Shown in pieces: positions 10,861-22,867 of a stretch of 64,000 bases of DNA; position 1 is the stretch's first letter; each line of letters begins with the position of its first letter. The stretch spans positions 62,001-126,000 of the forward strand of contig NW_024589856.1 in NCBI RefSeq assembly GCF_018446385.1. Direction: 5' to 3'. The DNA comes from Zingiber officinale. Lineage: Eukaryota > Streptophyta > Magnoliopsida > Zingiberales > Zingiberaceae. The notes beneath the pieces are model-generated. The model did not search any database. It was not told the origin of the DNA and saw nothing but the letters and a program-made list of their open reading frames with translations. The translations under genes and the position numbers were made by a program.

Positions 10861-13800
10861 AAAAAGATGTGTTAGACGGTATTTTCTACAATCTAATATT
10901 TGAATATCTACGATTAAGTTTACTCGGAGGAGCATAGCACGTTATAAAACAGTTGGTCGACCTTTGTTTTATTTGGAGATTCAAAGACTACAAATACTAA
11001 TTTTTGAAGCTTTGATCGATCCACACTCCTACGAAGATCAATAGTGGAAGCCCATGTCTTCTTCAAACTCTTCCCTTTCATGGAGCCTTGCTCTTTCTTG
11101 CCACACACGTACAAATATAGGGGCTAAGAAGAGTTGCATCACTCCCCTAACACTTTAAAACATGATGACAAAAGATAAATACACTCGCTCTCAGTGCCCT
11201 GTAAATCCGTCCCAGGGCCAACCCTAACACTTGAAAACATGCCCCACTGTGAAGTGGATGGCTGGTTGAAGATCATCAATTAGGTTCCCTTCCCTATATG
11301 AAGATTTAGTCATGAATGACAAGGACAAACCATGCAGGTGGAGCTGAGAATATGCTGGAGTTTGTGGATCAAGGCAGACCAAATTTCCAAAGTAGTAGTA
11401 TCTCATTAACTTGGTGGGGGTGAGCATGCCTACTTTTTAGCATCATGCCATGAACTTCACTTGCAAGCTAAGGGTAATGATTTGATTGTTGGGGTGGTCC
11501 ATGAAGAAGGAAGGACTTCTCCTTCGGTCAACAAGGGTAATCGGTTAAAATGGATGTGTAATAATAATAATAATAATAATAATAAATTGTATTGGCTCAA
11601 AGCGTTCTTATGGTATAGTCGAGTTGGTATTTAGATAATAAATTTCACATGAGAGTAAGAATTAAATCCTCGGAAAATATTCTCTGGGAATAAAATCTCT
11701 CTCTCAGTCATTGTAATTTACTCTCTTTATCTTACTGTGGGGCCGATGGTGAAAAATACTTGGGGTGGAATGAACAAGTCACCTTTACCACTTGTATTAG
11801 CTCGAAGCTTATTGTACATTGGAAGATTAGGGATTTTAAATGTTAAGTCTAAGTAGCCTTTTCAGAGATTTGTCCGCTTGAAAAACTATTTTTAGGGTTT
11901 TGAAATACTAACTATGTATTATTTTTCCATTTTTTTTTTATAAATATGAATTATATAAAATATTTTCCTTTCTTTAGTTGTTTTTGCTATATTTGTAATG
12001 ATTATTTATTAATTATAATTTGTGATGTAAACTTTCTCTTGTTTATTTTCAAACGGTCTAACTGTCTGCTTGGATCACTTGGCTAGTTTAGGTAGGCCAC
12101 CTTGACCACCACCTACCTAACTCGAATTGTTATCCAAAATTGCCTAAAGTTTGTGCTCATGCACCGGATAGTGTCTGCTTGAGTTTTTTATTTTTATTTT
12201 TAATTGGTATTGGATATTCGATTTATTTCGGTTAATGTTAGGGTCTTAGGGTGACCGATCTAATTTTACAAAAAAAATTTATCGACTATCAAAATGAATT
12301 AAAAAAAACTCATAATAAATGATCCATCAGTCCAACGTTTTTATATCAATCAATCGTCTATTAAAAAAATTTATAAGACTGAGAGGCCATCCTTAACTAT
12401 CTGAAGCTTGCTTGCGTTTTTTAAAACTGTGCAATTGAGGATTGTAACTTTTCTAACACTGTATTCCAGATACACGTTAATATGTCAAAAGAATTGGCTT
12501 TGGGATACGGTAAATCCTCGTTAATCAGATATTAAAGTTTGAATTTCCACGGTAGTGCATTGAATCTAAGAACACTAGATATTAATTATCTAAAGCTTTC
12601 GTCGATATTTTCTAATTTATCTTAATGATATCACAAATTCACTTCCAAGGAGCTTAAGTGGAAAATCATCAATAAATTATTATAAAAGATGATTACGTTC
12701 ATCTTAGATATCCCTAATAATTTATCTTTAGATTATGTGAAATGAAATAAATAACGGGATCAACTTATAGTTGACTGTTAAGTGGTTAAGAGGTGGAAGA
12801 AATTTTTTTTCCTAAGGACATACGTCTATCGAAAATTGATCCTTATTTCATTGTAATAAATATATCATTCTCTAATTAACTAAACACCCTATGAGGATTA
12901 AAAATCACCAACAAAGAAACTATAAAAAAAGAAAAATAAAAAATTACAAGCCATTCAGTTTATTTATAAGGGGGAAAAACACAGAGAATATCTCATTGAT
13001 TGAATTAGAGATAAAAAGGTTTATCATTTTAAGTGGATAACAATCTTTGTTCTGATAAAACTTGCAAACTTTAAATTTTCTATAATGGAACTTTTTTCTC
13101 ATGAATTTGCAAACTGTTTTAGTGAAAAATTTGAAGGAATCCAACTCTGTGGGAGGGAGGGTTCCAAGAAAAACTATGCGAGACTGTTGCTCCATTTTTT
13201 GTTTATAATTTACTTATCAAAAAATTGAACAACGACCTTTCGGCTGTCAATTGAACTTAGTAAGCAATCGTCTTTAGGCGAGTCGACTTCGAGTTGAGCC
13301 GAACCCACTCGAGAAAAGTCAAGAAGTATACTTATGGCTTTACTATGTGTTGATGATATGTATGGAAATAAGCTTCTCATGACCCAATGAGTAAGGATTT
13401 TGAGTTCAAAATCTTATTAATGAGACTAATTGAGATTATTATTTTTTTTAGTTCAAAACATTAACAACAAACTCGAAGGTCTTTATCAATTCCAAAAATT
13501 GGCACTTTCTTTTGCTATAAGAACTAAGGGTCATACTTTGGCATGATTCGATGCAAATTTAAGTGACTCAAAGGACTACTACTCGCACATCTAGGGGCTC
13601 CTAAACATTTCATCCTTGCAACTCTCCAAACCTAAAAATCTTTGACGACTCAAGGTCATATCATAGTTGACCAAAACATTCATCCTTTAAATAGGGCAAC
13701 AAAGTAGTGTATAAAGGATATAGTTTCCAATATGAATGCTCTATCTAAAATCAATTCTCTTACAAGTTTTGGATCTCTTCCAAACATGTGTTAGTTATCC

Positions 13801-14804
13801 TTTATGATCAAATTATATTATTTTACGGTGGCAAAAGATGAAGCTGTCAGCTTAATGGTCTCACACTCTGAAAGGAAGTAAATCACAAGAACATATTTAG
13901 CCTTAGCTAAGTGACCTTCCTAGTCAAGGAACACTTGTACCTTCAATTAGTTCACCAAACTAGACAAACCTTGAGGCATCTTCCACAATCTCCTAATATT
14001 CGCCAAAACCAAATCATTGCATCCAGCATTCCATCCATCTGCCTCAATCAAGCTCCTAGTAGCTCAACTAACTTAGACCAAACTACTCTCCCAATTACTC
14101 GACCAAACTCAATCCACCTCGGTATTTCCCCAACTTGCTTCCTCCAACTTAGATCTGAGCTAACTCAAGCAATTGGCAAACATCTTTATCGATTGCATAT
14201 ATTCTACCCATAGTGAATTTTCCATAATGAACTCTAGGAAGGACCACCTACACAATTTTCACTGCTTGAGGGAATAGAATCAGACCATATTAGAGCTAGA
14301 AGAAGGGGTGCATTAGGTCTACACCAAGCCTAAACAAGATGAACTTGATCATAGTGGAGTCATACAACACCTTTAATTAGTTCATGATCTACTTGAGGTG
14401 GTAGTAATCTAGAATTGAAGAAAATGGATTGGAAATGCAAAAATGGAGAGGGAGGTGAACTGAGTCACCCTTACTCTCCAAATATCCATCTGTTCTTTAG
14501 GAGAGTAGATTCACTCGACAACTCGGCAGTTATGATCTCGAACCAATCCAAAGATGCATCATACATTAGCAAAACAACAGCGCAAATACAAATCACATGA
14601 AGGTTTTACAGCTATGTTGTGGCTATATATGTTTGGAACCAGCACATCTTTATCATTTTGATTACCATTGTAAACAATTATGAAAAAATGTGGCAAAACC
14701 CTATATAAGATTAGGATAACCGAGGGGGAAAAATACGACAACTATGATTAAGATGCTTCTCAAGCATCCTTTTTTCGTAAAAAAACAAAAAAAAAAAATC
14801 CTAC
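10861..14804. other. Intergenic, no gene recognised
   Basis: AT-rich sequence with scattered short frames and no recognisable domain on either strand. The only clear structure is the ATA/TAA microsatellite near 11560. The 100-codon frame at 13911-14213 has no family resemblance I recognise and is probably chance. Confidence 0.45.
11560..11585. repeat. (ATA)n microsatellite
   Basis: Uninterrupted AAT/ATA trinucleotide repeat of about 25 bp. Confidence 0.85.
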
Positions 14805-17800
14805 CTACATCACAATGCAATTGCACTTCCTTGGTGAAATTATGGTAGCAGAAGATACCAGCTTATAGATTTTGGCACCGCTTCCGAAGTCCTTGTCTGT
14901 CTCCATCTTTTTTCTTGCATCGCTCTGTGAAATTTTAATGTGTATATTAGACAAGGTTTGGAGATCTTTTTCATCTTGTGTAGATTGCTCAACATGTGTA
15001 AATGTTGGCTGAGAAGCCTTGGAGAGGACCATTTCCTTTTCCATCTCAATGGTTGCAGCTTTGTAGGCCAAATCATGAATTATGGAACTGCAGAAGAGTA
15101 TAGACTCAGTTGCTTCTTCCAAAGTGAAAAGTCTCTCACCACTCCTTTGAGCTTTAAGTGATATACCCTGTTCTGAAAGAGACTAGCGTCAGTTGAAAAT
15201 TGAGGCAAATGATAGTGGTTACCATTGCATAATGAACATATTGCATTATCATCAACATAGCTTATGCACTTGAATTAAAATGAAATCAACATTGCATAGA
15301 ACCCTTGGTTTGAATAAGACACAAACCAAATTTGGTAGCATTGTAAGTAGTTTCAGGCTTTTTGTAGTTCTACTGCTGTAAACTCTTGGTAGCTTCTGAA
15401 TTCTAAGGAAAGATAAGATGCACTTGAAAATCAATCAAGTAACTTATACGCAAAAGTTAAGCCACATACTTGAGGTAGCATTTTCAGCACAATTGTATTC
15501 CTCTATAGAGGCTGAGTTGGCCTTGTCTGATTTCATCAATAGAGAACACTCCTGGGAATTGTCTACGCCATTAGGTATTTTAGGCTGTGAATGCAAATTC
15601 TGTGGGTCTTCAGAAAATGTATCAATTTTCTTCTCCGAGATCGCATCAGAATAATAAGTAGGTGCAGCATGCAAGACGACTTGACAATCATCAACTGAGT
15701 TAGAACCTTCATTGGCATTCTCATGCCTCACAACTTTTGATTCTCCAATATCCACTCCTTTTTCAGATCCACTATTGGAGTGGGTCGATAGCTCTGTCAG
15801 AACTCTTGAAGTTTCTAAGCAGGAGTTGGCACTTTCAACACTCTTGTCGTGGCTACTATTGATGTTGTCCCCCTCATCCTTAATTCCTCTTGGCTTACCG
15901 GGTGCTGAAGTCACAATCGTTTCGATAGGAGCCTTTCTACCTGGTGAATTCTTTCCTGTTTCCCCTTGTTCTCTAAAATTCAATAGCTCGCCTGTTGTGG
16001 CACATTCTTGGAAAAAATCGTTGTTTCCATCCAAATCCATTTTATGTGTGTGTTTCCCACATGTCAAATTAGTAATAGATACTCCACTGGTGTTAGTCTT
16101 AAAACAACCAGCCACATACGAAGACTGAAAATTTGATACAGTATTGACTGCATCACGTATACCACCTGCAGAACTTTGAAACTTTTGAAGATCGACTTCG
16201 GAAGTTCTGGATCCAACATAAAAGTCTCTAGTCTGTGTGCTATTTCCATGATGATAATCAAGGCTCAGCTTATCAATATTATCAAAGTTGGGAGCCTCTG
16301 CCTCTTGGATTCCATATTGTTTTGTTATTTCCCATTCATCGAATAGATGATTTCGCGTATGGCTACCATACTCCATGTTATGAGAAAAGCATAAATCACC
16401 TTCAGAGTTAGAGTTGTACCTGCCAGTATGTGACAACTTACCAGAGAGCATAGACCCATGCACTTTATTATTTGTTTTACCATCACAAAGCTTGGCGGCA
16501 GAAGCACCTGACAGAAGAGAGCTCATGCCATGGGAGGTTTCTTGATGATCCTAGGAAAGGGAAAAACTTATTCACGATGTCAAAATTAAGAATTTGTTAC
16601 TTGAATAACAACAACCAATACATAAAATCACTACATGGCATAAATAAGAACACTTAAGAATGTAAGGCTAAACTACCACCAAATTTTATCAGATTATTAT
16701 CGATTTGAACTATGAAAATATCGAGAGACATGAGGATGGAACCCTAGATGGACATAACTTTCCATAATTACTATTATTGTGAGCAATGGAAAGACCTCAT
16801 ATCTAATGAGTAATTTTCATCACACACTGTCTGGTCCACCAAGAAATGCTAACAGCAAAAACTTTCATGATGAATCGAGATGGAATGTGATATGGTCTCA
16901 ATGTTTGACACAAAAAAATCAATCAACCAATGCTTACAAATATAGTTCTACTACTTGCTATGATGATAGTGTTGCATCACGCCTATCAGTAACATGCTAT
17001 GCTATCCTTGAATTCATGATAACCCCAGGGAAGACAGATGATCTATGAAATCAAGAACAAGACTAGATGGTTTATGAGAGTCAAATTCGGCAATCAGTTT
17101 TCAACTTTTGCACGATGGAGACAATTGCCAACTTTCCATTGAAATGATGAAGCATATAATTGGAGTTGTGAAGCTTAAAATCCACTTAGAAGCACAATAA
17201 TCAAACAAAATGTTTTAATAAAATTGCCAATCAACTTTACCCTTGTGAAAAAGAAAAGCATATGGGTAGTGAGATTGTCCATCACATAAATAAGCTTTCT
17301 CTTGAGCATTGGCTACAAATATTCTGTTTCAGAGGAAATGAGTAATGTCTACTCTCTGCTAGCATATGTACCCATTGTTTCTGTGAAGATGATAGATTTC
17401 TCAATATCATTTATCAAATTAAATTGTACAATGGTGAAAATTAACAATGGTCAATATGATAAATCAACATATGTTCTATGATTTTGATCTAACATGGTGA
17501 AAAAAACTAGGATGAGGAACAATGAAATGTCATATGCTCTTGCAGCATCAAAACTTAAGGATGACCATTTTCAGATTCTCAAGAGTGTCAAAAAATTGGT
17601 ATTTCAGATTCAATACAGGCAGTCACTATTAGTAATTGTGAGCAGATATGGTAGCTAAAGAGAAGAAAATGCTGGATTACATGATGCATAACAACAAAAC
17701 CCAGAACTTCATCTGTCGAGCAGAAAATGTTCCCTTTGCAAATTGAATTTTCTTTGATAGACATATTCACAAAGCACTAGCAAATTCAAGAAAAGGCAAT

Positions 17801-19542
17801 TTCTTATCAAATAGGCTATGGAAATAATTTGCAAAAAAAAAATGAAAAACAAGTTTTTGTACTGGGTAAGTAAGAAATATTGAATTATCTCTTACCACAT
17901 AACTAAAAGATTCTGTCGTGCCAGAGAATGAAGATGGCAATATGAAAGTTTTCTTGTAGGATGGCACATCCCTACTTTTCTCAGCAGAACCAGTTTTTCT
18001 TGTAGAACCTCCTGATAATCCTATACCACTGCAAAAAATTGAATCTGCATCATCATGACCAAATGATGTTGCCGATTCTCTGCAATGAGATTGCTGTCTT
18101 TCATGGCTTTGTGATGATATGCAGTTTCTGGCTGGTGATGGTGGTGTTGATCTTGTTCCAAATTTTGAAGATGGACTCATGGAAACTCCTGATACCGGAG
18201 AAGTACCACGTACACGTGACCCTGACTGATCTGGCATAAAAGTTCGGAGGTTTGGTGGTGTTTCCATGGAGAAACCAGAAAAGCTAGATCGTCGGCCTCT
18301 TGGTGTTGGTGATGCAAAATTTTGATGACTTGCCTTTATGGGGGATGTTCCTCTTGTACTAGAAGATACTGTCTGCCCATATGCGCCGATGCTAATCCTT
18401 TGAACTGTGGGACTAGATGACCTAGGACTAGGCGGGGAACGCTTGGTTGGAGGGGTCGAAGGCCTTTTCAAGGGAGTTTTTTCACTTACAACTGGAGTGG
18501 AGATGGAGTGAGGGGCTGATGATGGCCTAGCAGCTGTCTGGATTACATCATATGAGGATCTAGGAGATCGAATTTGTCTGGAAGGACTTGCATTGCTTCT
18601 AGTCGGCATTTGAATCTTCCCATTCTGTGTTTAAAGATGGACTTAGATCAATAGCTCAAACAAGAAAGAATTGCAACAAGCAGGAATGCCTTTTGACAAA
18701 TATTCTCACTAGTTGTTCTCTTCTCCTTTCTTGACTAGCTCGAGACTGATCATCATCCAGTGAACGGAAAAGAGGAGATTCTGGAGGAGCTACTAGCCTG
18801 ATTCATATCAGATTATTACTAGACTATGTCATGTGGCTAAAAGCAACTAGAGACCCTTAGAAACACAATGAACTGTACAGAAAGACAATTTTCCAGACAC
18901 ACAGTACACATCTCAATTCAAATCCACATGAACAAGCTGGCTACAAGTATAAAAAATAAGTAAGATGATTTTCACAAGCTAGAATGTTGAAAAACACATA
19001 CTCGCACAAATGCTTTGTTAAAAATTAAGAAGTTATGAACCAGTTGAAGAACTTAAAGGAAGGCAATCAAAGAAAGGTCAAGAACAGATTTCAGTGTTAG
19101 CAAAATGTAACCTGGTTAGTCTGAAAGCAAATAAAGTGCAACCTTCATCTGTGTAACTCACCAATCATAGTCATTATTGTCACCATTTATGTTCAGTAGA
19201 TTACAGTTGCCTCCTCGAGGTTGAATAGCGATCTCAACTTTCGAATCTGAAAATCAGGGTTTTTACGATAGAGTATCATAAGAAATCTGAAATAGTTATC
19301 TCATAACAAGCATATGAGTGAAGAAGACCAGAGATTGCATTACCTATCAATCCATCGAAATCGTTAGAAAAATGCACCAATAACTTCTCTCGGTCATGCT
19401 TGTTGATTTCATCAAACAACGCAAGTTTGTCATCTTTGTCCCGAGCATCAAGTCCGTTATTCAAACTATGGCTCCTTCCATGAGCACTCTCCTTTATGAG
19501 TTCCCTTCGAGGAGAAAGTCTCAATGGAGATGAAGGCGGCAT
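14805..19542 (-). CDS. Ser/Pro/Arg-rich plant protein of unknown function, 6 exons, 849 aa
   Basis: Reconstructed exons: 19542-19344, 19246-19162, 18797-18710, 18624-17896, 16550-15470 and 15172-14805 (199+85+88+729+1081+368 = 2550 nt), all introns GT-AG, phase kept. The N-terminus MPPSSPLRLSPRREL, then DDKLALFDEINKHDREKLL (about 37-55) and NDYDWL (about 91-96), and a C-terminal block EEATESILFCSSIIHDLAY (746-764), are landmarks of a conserved plant family resembling Arabidopsis At3g08670/At3g51540 (assignment from memory). Exon 4 (residues 125-367) is a basic Ser/Pro/Arg repeat region with many SP and TP sites (RPSSAPHS, RGTSP, SSPTV), likely disordered and phosphorylated. Exon 5 (368-727) is acidic, Ser/Asn-rich and poorly conserved. 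No enzyme motif, signal peptide or membrane segment is visible. Related basic proline-rich plant proteins have been described as microtubule-associated; whether that applies here is inference. Confidence 0.85.
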
Positions 19543-19936
19543 CTTTGTTCATCCAGAATTCTCCTCAAACCGAAACAAAATCGTAAATTCAATCAAAAAA
19601 TAGGGAACAAATTCACCATTCTTAGTTAGAGATTCATTGCGTAAACAAAAATAAAGAAAAAAAAAAAAAGCGAGAGAGGGGAAATCAAACTTCAAAAATT
19701 CATACGCATTCTATCATCTTTCTTACCTGCACGCCCCCCGCCGCGAGCTTTTTCACCACTTCGCGAAGCCAGGTGCTAAAGGCGTCACCTTGGAGCTACC
19801 CAGACCACCTCCGCCACGAGCTAGACCCGAGAACGAGCGGCGCTGCGCGATTGGCGCAAACACGGCGTTACCCCTGAAGTTATCCCTCCTTACAGATTAC
19901 ACTCATAAATATTCATTATTATGAAAAAAAAACACC
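19543..19936. other. 5' flank and probable promoter of the 849-aa protein gene
   Basis: A locally GC-rich patch (about 19725-19870) follows a poly-A run at 19655-19670. It is consistent with a 5' untranslated region and transcription start on the minus strand. No TATA box was picked out. Confidence 0.35.
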
Positions 19937-20763
19937 GTTAAATTAGCGAAAAATTCCTAATCATAATATTAATTTTACATGTAATTTTCATGTCTATAAA
20001 ATTTTATTTTCATTCTTACTTCAACTTCCTTATACAAATATCATTACCTAATTGTCTCTCAAATTTTTTTATTTACAAAAATTCAAAAATAAATATAATT
20101 CCTTTTAAATTCAACATTTTAAATTAGAATTGAGTATATTTTCTATCAAAATTGTCCCTCATACTTTTTAGTATAAAAAGTCCAAAAATATATAAATTCA
20201 GCACTTTAAATCAGAATTAAATATATTTTCTATTAAATTGAGCACGACTTTCTAATTGCCCCTCAGATTTTTTAGATATAAAAAATCTAAAAATATGTAT
20301 AATTACTCTTAAATTCAATACTTTAAATTAAAATCGAGTATGTTTTCTATCAAAATTGGCCCTCATATTTTTTAAGTATAAAAAGTCTAAAAATGAGTAT
20401 AATTGCTATTAAATTCAGCACTTTAAACTAGAATCGAATATATTTTCTATCAAATTGAGCATGACTTTTTTCCTAATTAATATAATTTCTCCTAAATTCA
20501 GTATCATTTAAAGAAAATCGAGTATTTTTCATCCAATTAAGATGGGAAAAGAGTCGTGCTTAATTTGATAGAAAATATACTAGATTCTAATTTAATGTGT
20601 TGAATTTAAGAAGAATTATATTTATTTTTGAATTTTTTATACTTAAAAATATTAAAAATAATTAGATAAATTATGTCTATTATAAAAGTAAGAAAAATTT
20701 ATTAATCAGAATTGCATATAAAGTTGTCTTTCGGATTAGGACTGCATACACATTTTCCTAAAA
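19937..20763. mobile_element. Fold-back element with internal ~118-bp tandem repeats
   Basis: The left arm (from GCGAAAAATTCCTAATC near 19938) and the reverse complement of the right arm (ending near 20760, containing CCTAATCCG) align over roughly 200 bp, giving long terminal inverted repeats. Between the arms are about four tandem copies of a unit near 118 bp, each with ATATTTTCTATCAAA, a CCTCA(G/T)A block and AAATTCA(A/G)(C/T)ACTTTAAA. No coding sequence. Borders are approximate and no target duplication was confirmed. Confidence 0.6.
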
Positions 20764-20943
20764 CACAACCTCATAATTTACCTTTTGATGGAAAAAAAAC
20801 AGACCATAAGCATTCCTAATGAAAAAAATATCATCATCCAAGAATTTTATAAACCTTAAATATATAGAAATAAAAAAAAGGCCAGGAGCTATTAGCTAAG
20901 TTTTTCATGAATCATAAAATAAATAAAAAAGTACGACTAATTC

Positions 20944-21151
20944 CAGTTCAGATCCTTTGTCCTTAAATTTTTTTGTCTCTGTGTCTTCTGCCAATCGGAC
21001 GGATCAGATTACATCTCAAGGCATCATGATATCTTTAAGATGTGTGTAGTATTATCGTGATGTGCAAGGCATCCTTGAGATATAATCTGATCCGTCCGAT
21101 CAGTAAGAGAACATGGGGATAGAAAAATTTAGGGACAGAGGATCCGAACTT
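20944..21151. mobile_element. Mutator-like MITE with ~90-bp inverted repeats and 10-bp TSD
   Basis: The 208-bp element is almost entirely two inverted arms. The left arm begins CAGTTCAGATCC, the reverse complement of the right arm begins AAGTTCGGATCC, and both carry TCGGACGGATCAGATTA and ATCTCAAGG. It is flanked by a perfect 10-bp direct repeat, CGACTAATTC, at 20934-20943 and 21152-21161. Long TIRs with a 9-10 bp target duplication are the hallmark of non-autonomous Mutator-like elements. Confidence 0.8.
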
Positions 21152-21161
21152 CGACTAATTC

Positions 21162-21882
21162 ATGGTCCCACAGCTAATATTTTAAAATTATCATTTTTAC
21201 TGAAAGAAATTAATTCTACAGTATATCTTAGTCGGGCATCAATCCGTGATTAACTATAAAAATATTTTATCATTGTACTATGCCTGATTTCAATCTCTTT
21301 TTTTTCTTAATAATTCTAGGGACTGATTCCACTCTATAAAAAAAATTTTATCAACTATTAAGATAAATCTGAAAATTTATATTGAGAATCGAACCACTAA
21401 AATATCTCTCTTTTAGGGAAGGGATAATTTAAATTGCCTTTATGCGAAAGATGGCATCAGAAAGGGCGAAATTTTTTTAAAAAATTTTTTTTTACTATTT
21501 TACACAAAAATCCATTGACAGTTATGAAATTTCGAAAAGACATCTCTTAACTTTGAAGAAAAGAATAAAGTAAGTTTACTGAAAAGCTGAAATGAGTAAC
21601 ATGATCAAATTTATCGTCCACTTCAAGTACTAAATCTAGTTAGATCATAATAACAAATGTTTTCTAAGTCCTTTTTTATATTATTTTTTAGAAGAAGGAA
21701 AAAAAATAGAAGCACTTAATTTTGCCACTAAAGAAAAGTGTTTTTGGAAAAGAAAAGTGAACAAATTGCGAAGGAAGCAACTTCTACTTTGAATCGCTCC
21801 TCATGTAGCTTAAAGTATACATGATGGCTTATTATGACAAAGTAATGATAATTAATATATAATTTAGTGAACTAATTATTCA
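21162..21882. other. Intergenic, 3' flank of the dirigent gene
   Basis: AT-rich sequence with no coding signal. It probably contains the dirigent gene's polyadenylation region at its right end. Confidence 0.4.
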
Positions 21883-22380
21883 TTAGTAAAACGTGACGTA
21901 AGCATCCATCCGAGCTGTCATCGTCGTCGTGGGGTTGACTACTTGTCTATTCAGCACGTAGCCCCTCGCTTGTCGGAACTCGCCGGAGCCGCCGATGATG
22001 CTCCAGTCCGAAGTGTCAGCCGACCGGAACACTCCGAACACGGCGATCGAGCTCCCGTTGTGCTGGCCGCCGGTGAACACGATGTTGAACATGGTCGTGG
22101 AGGTGGCGTCGGTCATGTCGGAGGAAACCCCGAGGCCCTGCATCGAGCCGACTTGCGGGGAGCTCGGGTGGCGCCCCAATCGGAGGACATTGTCGAAGAC
22201 GACGAGGTCGCCGAAGTTGCGGGGCTTGTGGAGGTTCAATGATAGCACCGCCGTGTTGTTGTGGACATAGAGGCGTAGGTGGTGGGCATGGTGGTGGTGG
22301 TGGCGGCCGGCGGCGACTACGAAGATAGTAGTTATAAAGAGGAAGAGGAATGAGAAGGATAATAATTGAATTGATGTCAT
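21883..22380 (-). CDS. Dirigent-domain secreted protein, 165 aa, intronless
   Basis: Dirigent proteins are apoplastic beta-barrel proteins that steer stereoselective coupling of phenoxy radicals (lignans) or assist related steps such as pterocarpan and lignin-barrier formation. The start is the ATG at 22380, giving MTSIQLLSFSFLFLF and a signal peptide of about 24 residues ending near VVAAG; a longer frame upstream would need a TTG start and is rejected. After a histidine stretch (HHHHHAHH) the dirigent domain shows LRLYVHNN (a short form of the first strand), FGDLVVFDNVL, a GSMQGLGV turn, FNIVFTGGQHNGSSIAVFG and IIGGSGEFRQARGYVL, ending in a VTFY tail. The length is slightly under the usual 180-190 aa, mostly from a short N-terminal domain edge. 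The coding region is GC-rich. Substrate cannot be inferred. Confidence 0.92.
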   Translation of the reverse strand: MTSIQLLSFSFLFLFITTIFVVAAGRHHHHHAHHLRLYVHNNTAVLSLNLHKPRNFGDLVVFDNVLRLGRHPSSPQVGSMQGLGVSSDMTDATSTTMFNIVFTGGQHNGSSIAVFGVFRSADTSDWSIIGGSGEFRQARGYVLNRQVVNPTTTMTARMDAYVTFY

Positions 22381-22432
22381 TAGAATTCTACTAAATGAAT
22401 GCAATATGTTGGGCGGGATTAGCTAGATCTCC

Positions 22433-22445
22433 ATATATATATATA
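22433..22445 (-). promoter_or_regulatory. Probable TATA box of the dirigent gene
   Basis: An ATATATATATATA run lies about 55-65 bp upstream of the dirigent ATG at 22380. That spacing allows a start near 22405-22412 and a 5' leader of roughly 25-30 nt. This spacing supports 22380 as the start codon. Confidence 0.5.
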
Positions 22446-22867
22446 AGTATAATTATAAATATATGATAAATAAATTTAGAAATAAATAAACATCACAAAG
22501 ACGTGTAGAGTAGGTTGTTTTGTGGATTTATTAGGGTTGTTATTAGGTGGTTGATGTGAAAGATGAAGAGGAAAGTGATGTGTGCCTTTGTTGTAATGTA
22601 ATAGGTTTTCAAAGGAGAGCCAAGTCTACGAATAATATTCTCTAAGTGAAAGTCAACAAAAGAGTTTAGTGTATCAAAAGACAGTCGGTGCACTAAATTC
22701 CCATTAGTGCTGGTCCCGAAGAAGAATGATCGGATCAGATTAAATTTATTGTATGTAATTTTATCTTGTATTTTTTAAGATGTTTTTCTGCAATTCAAAC
22801 ATATGACTTCAAAATCGTGGCGCCACAGCTTCCTTAGTTTTAAAAGATTTTATTATTGAATTTTGAA

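Noticed and set aside
13911-14213. 100-codon plus-strand frame
   Set aside because: No recognisable domain, no promoter or splice context, and the surrounding DNA reads as AT-rich intergenic sequence.
22381-22404. Longer dirigent N-terminus starting at 22404
   Set aside because: The codon at 22404 is TTG, not ATG. The first ATG at 22380 gives a clean signal peptide and suits the TATA box position.
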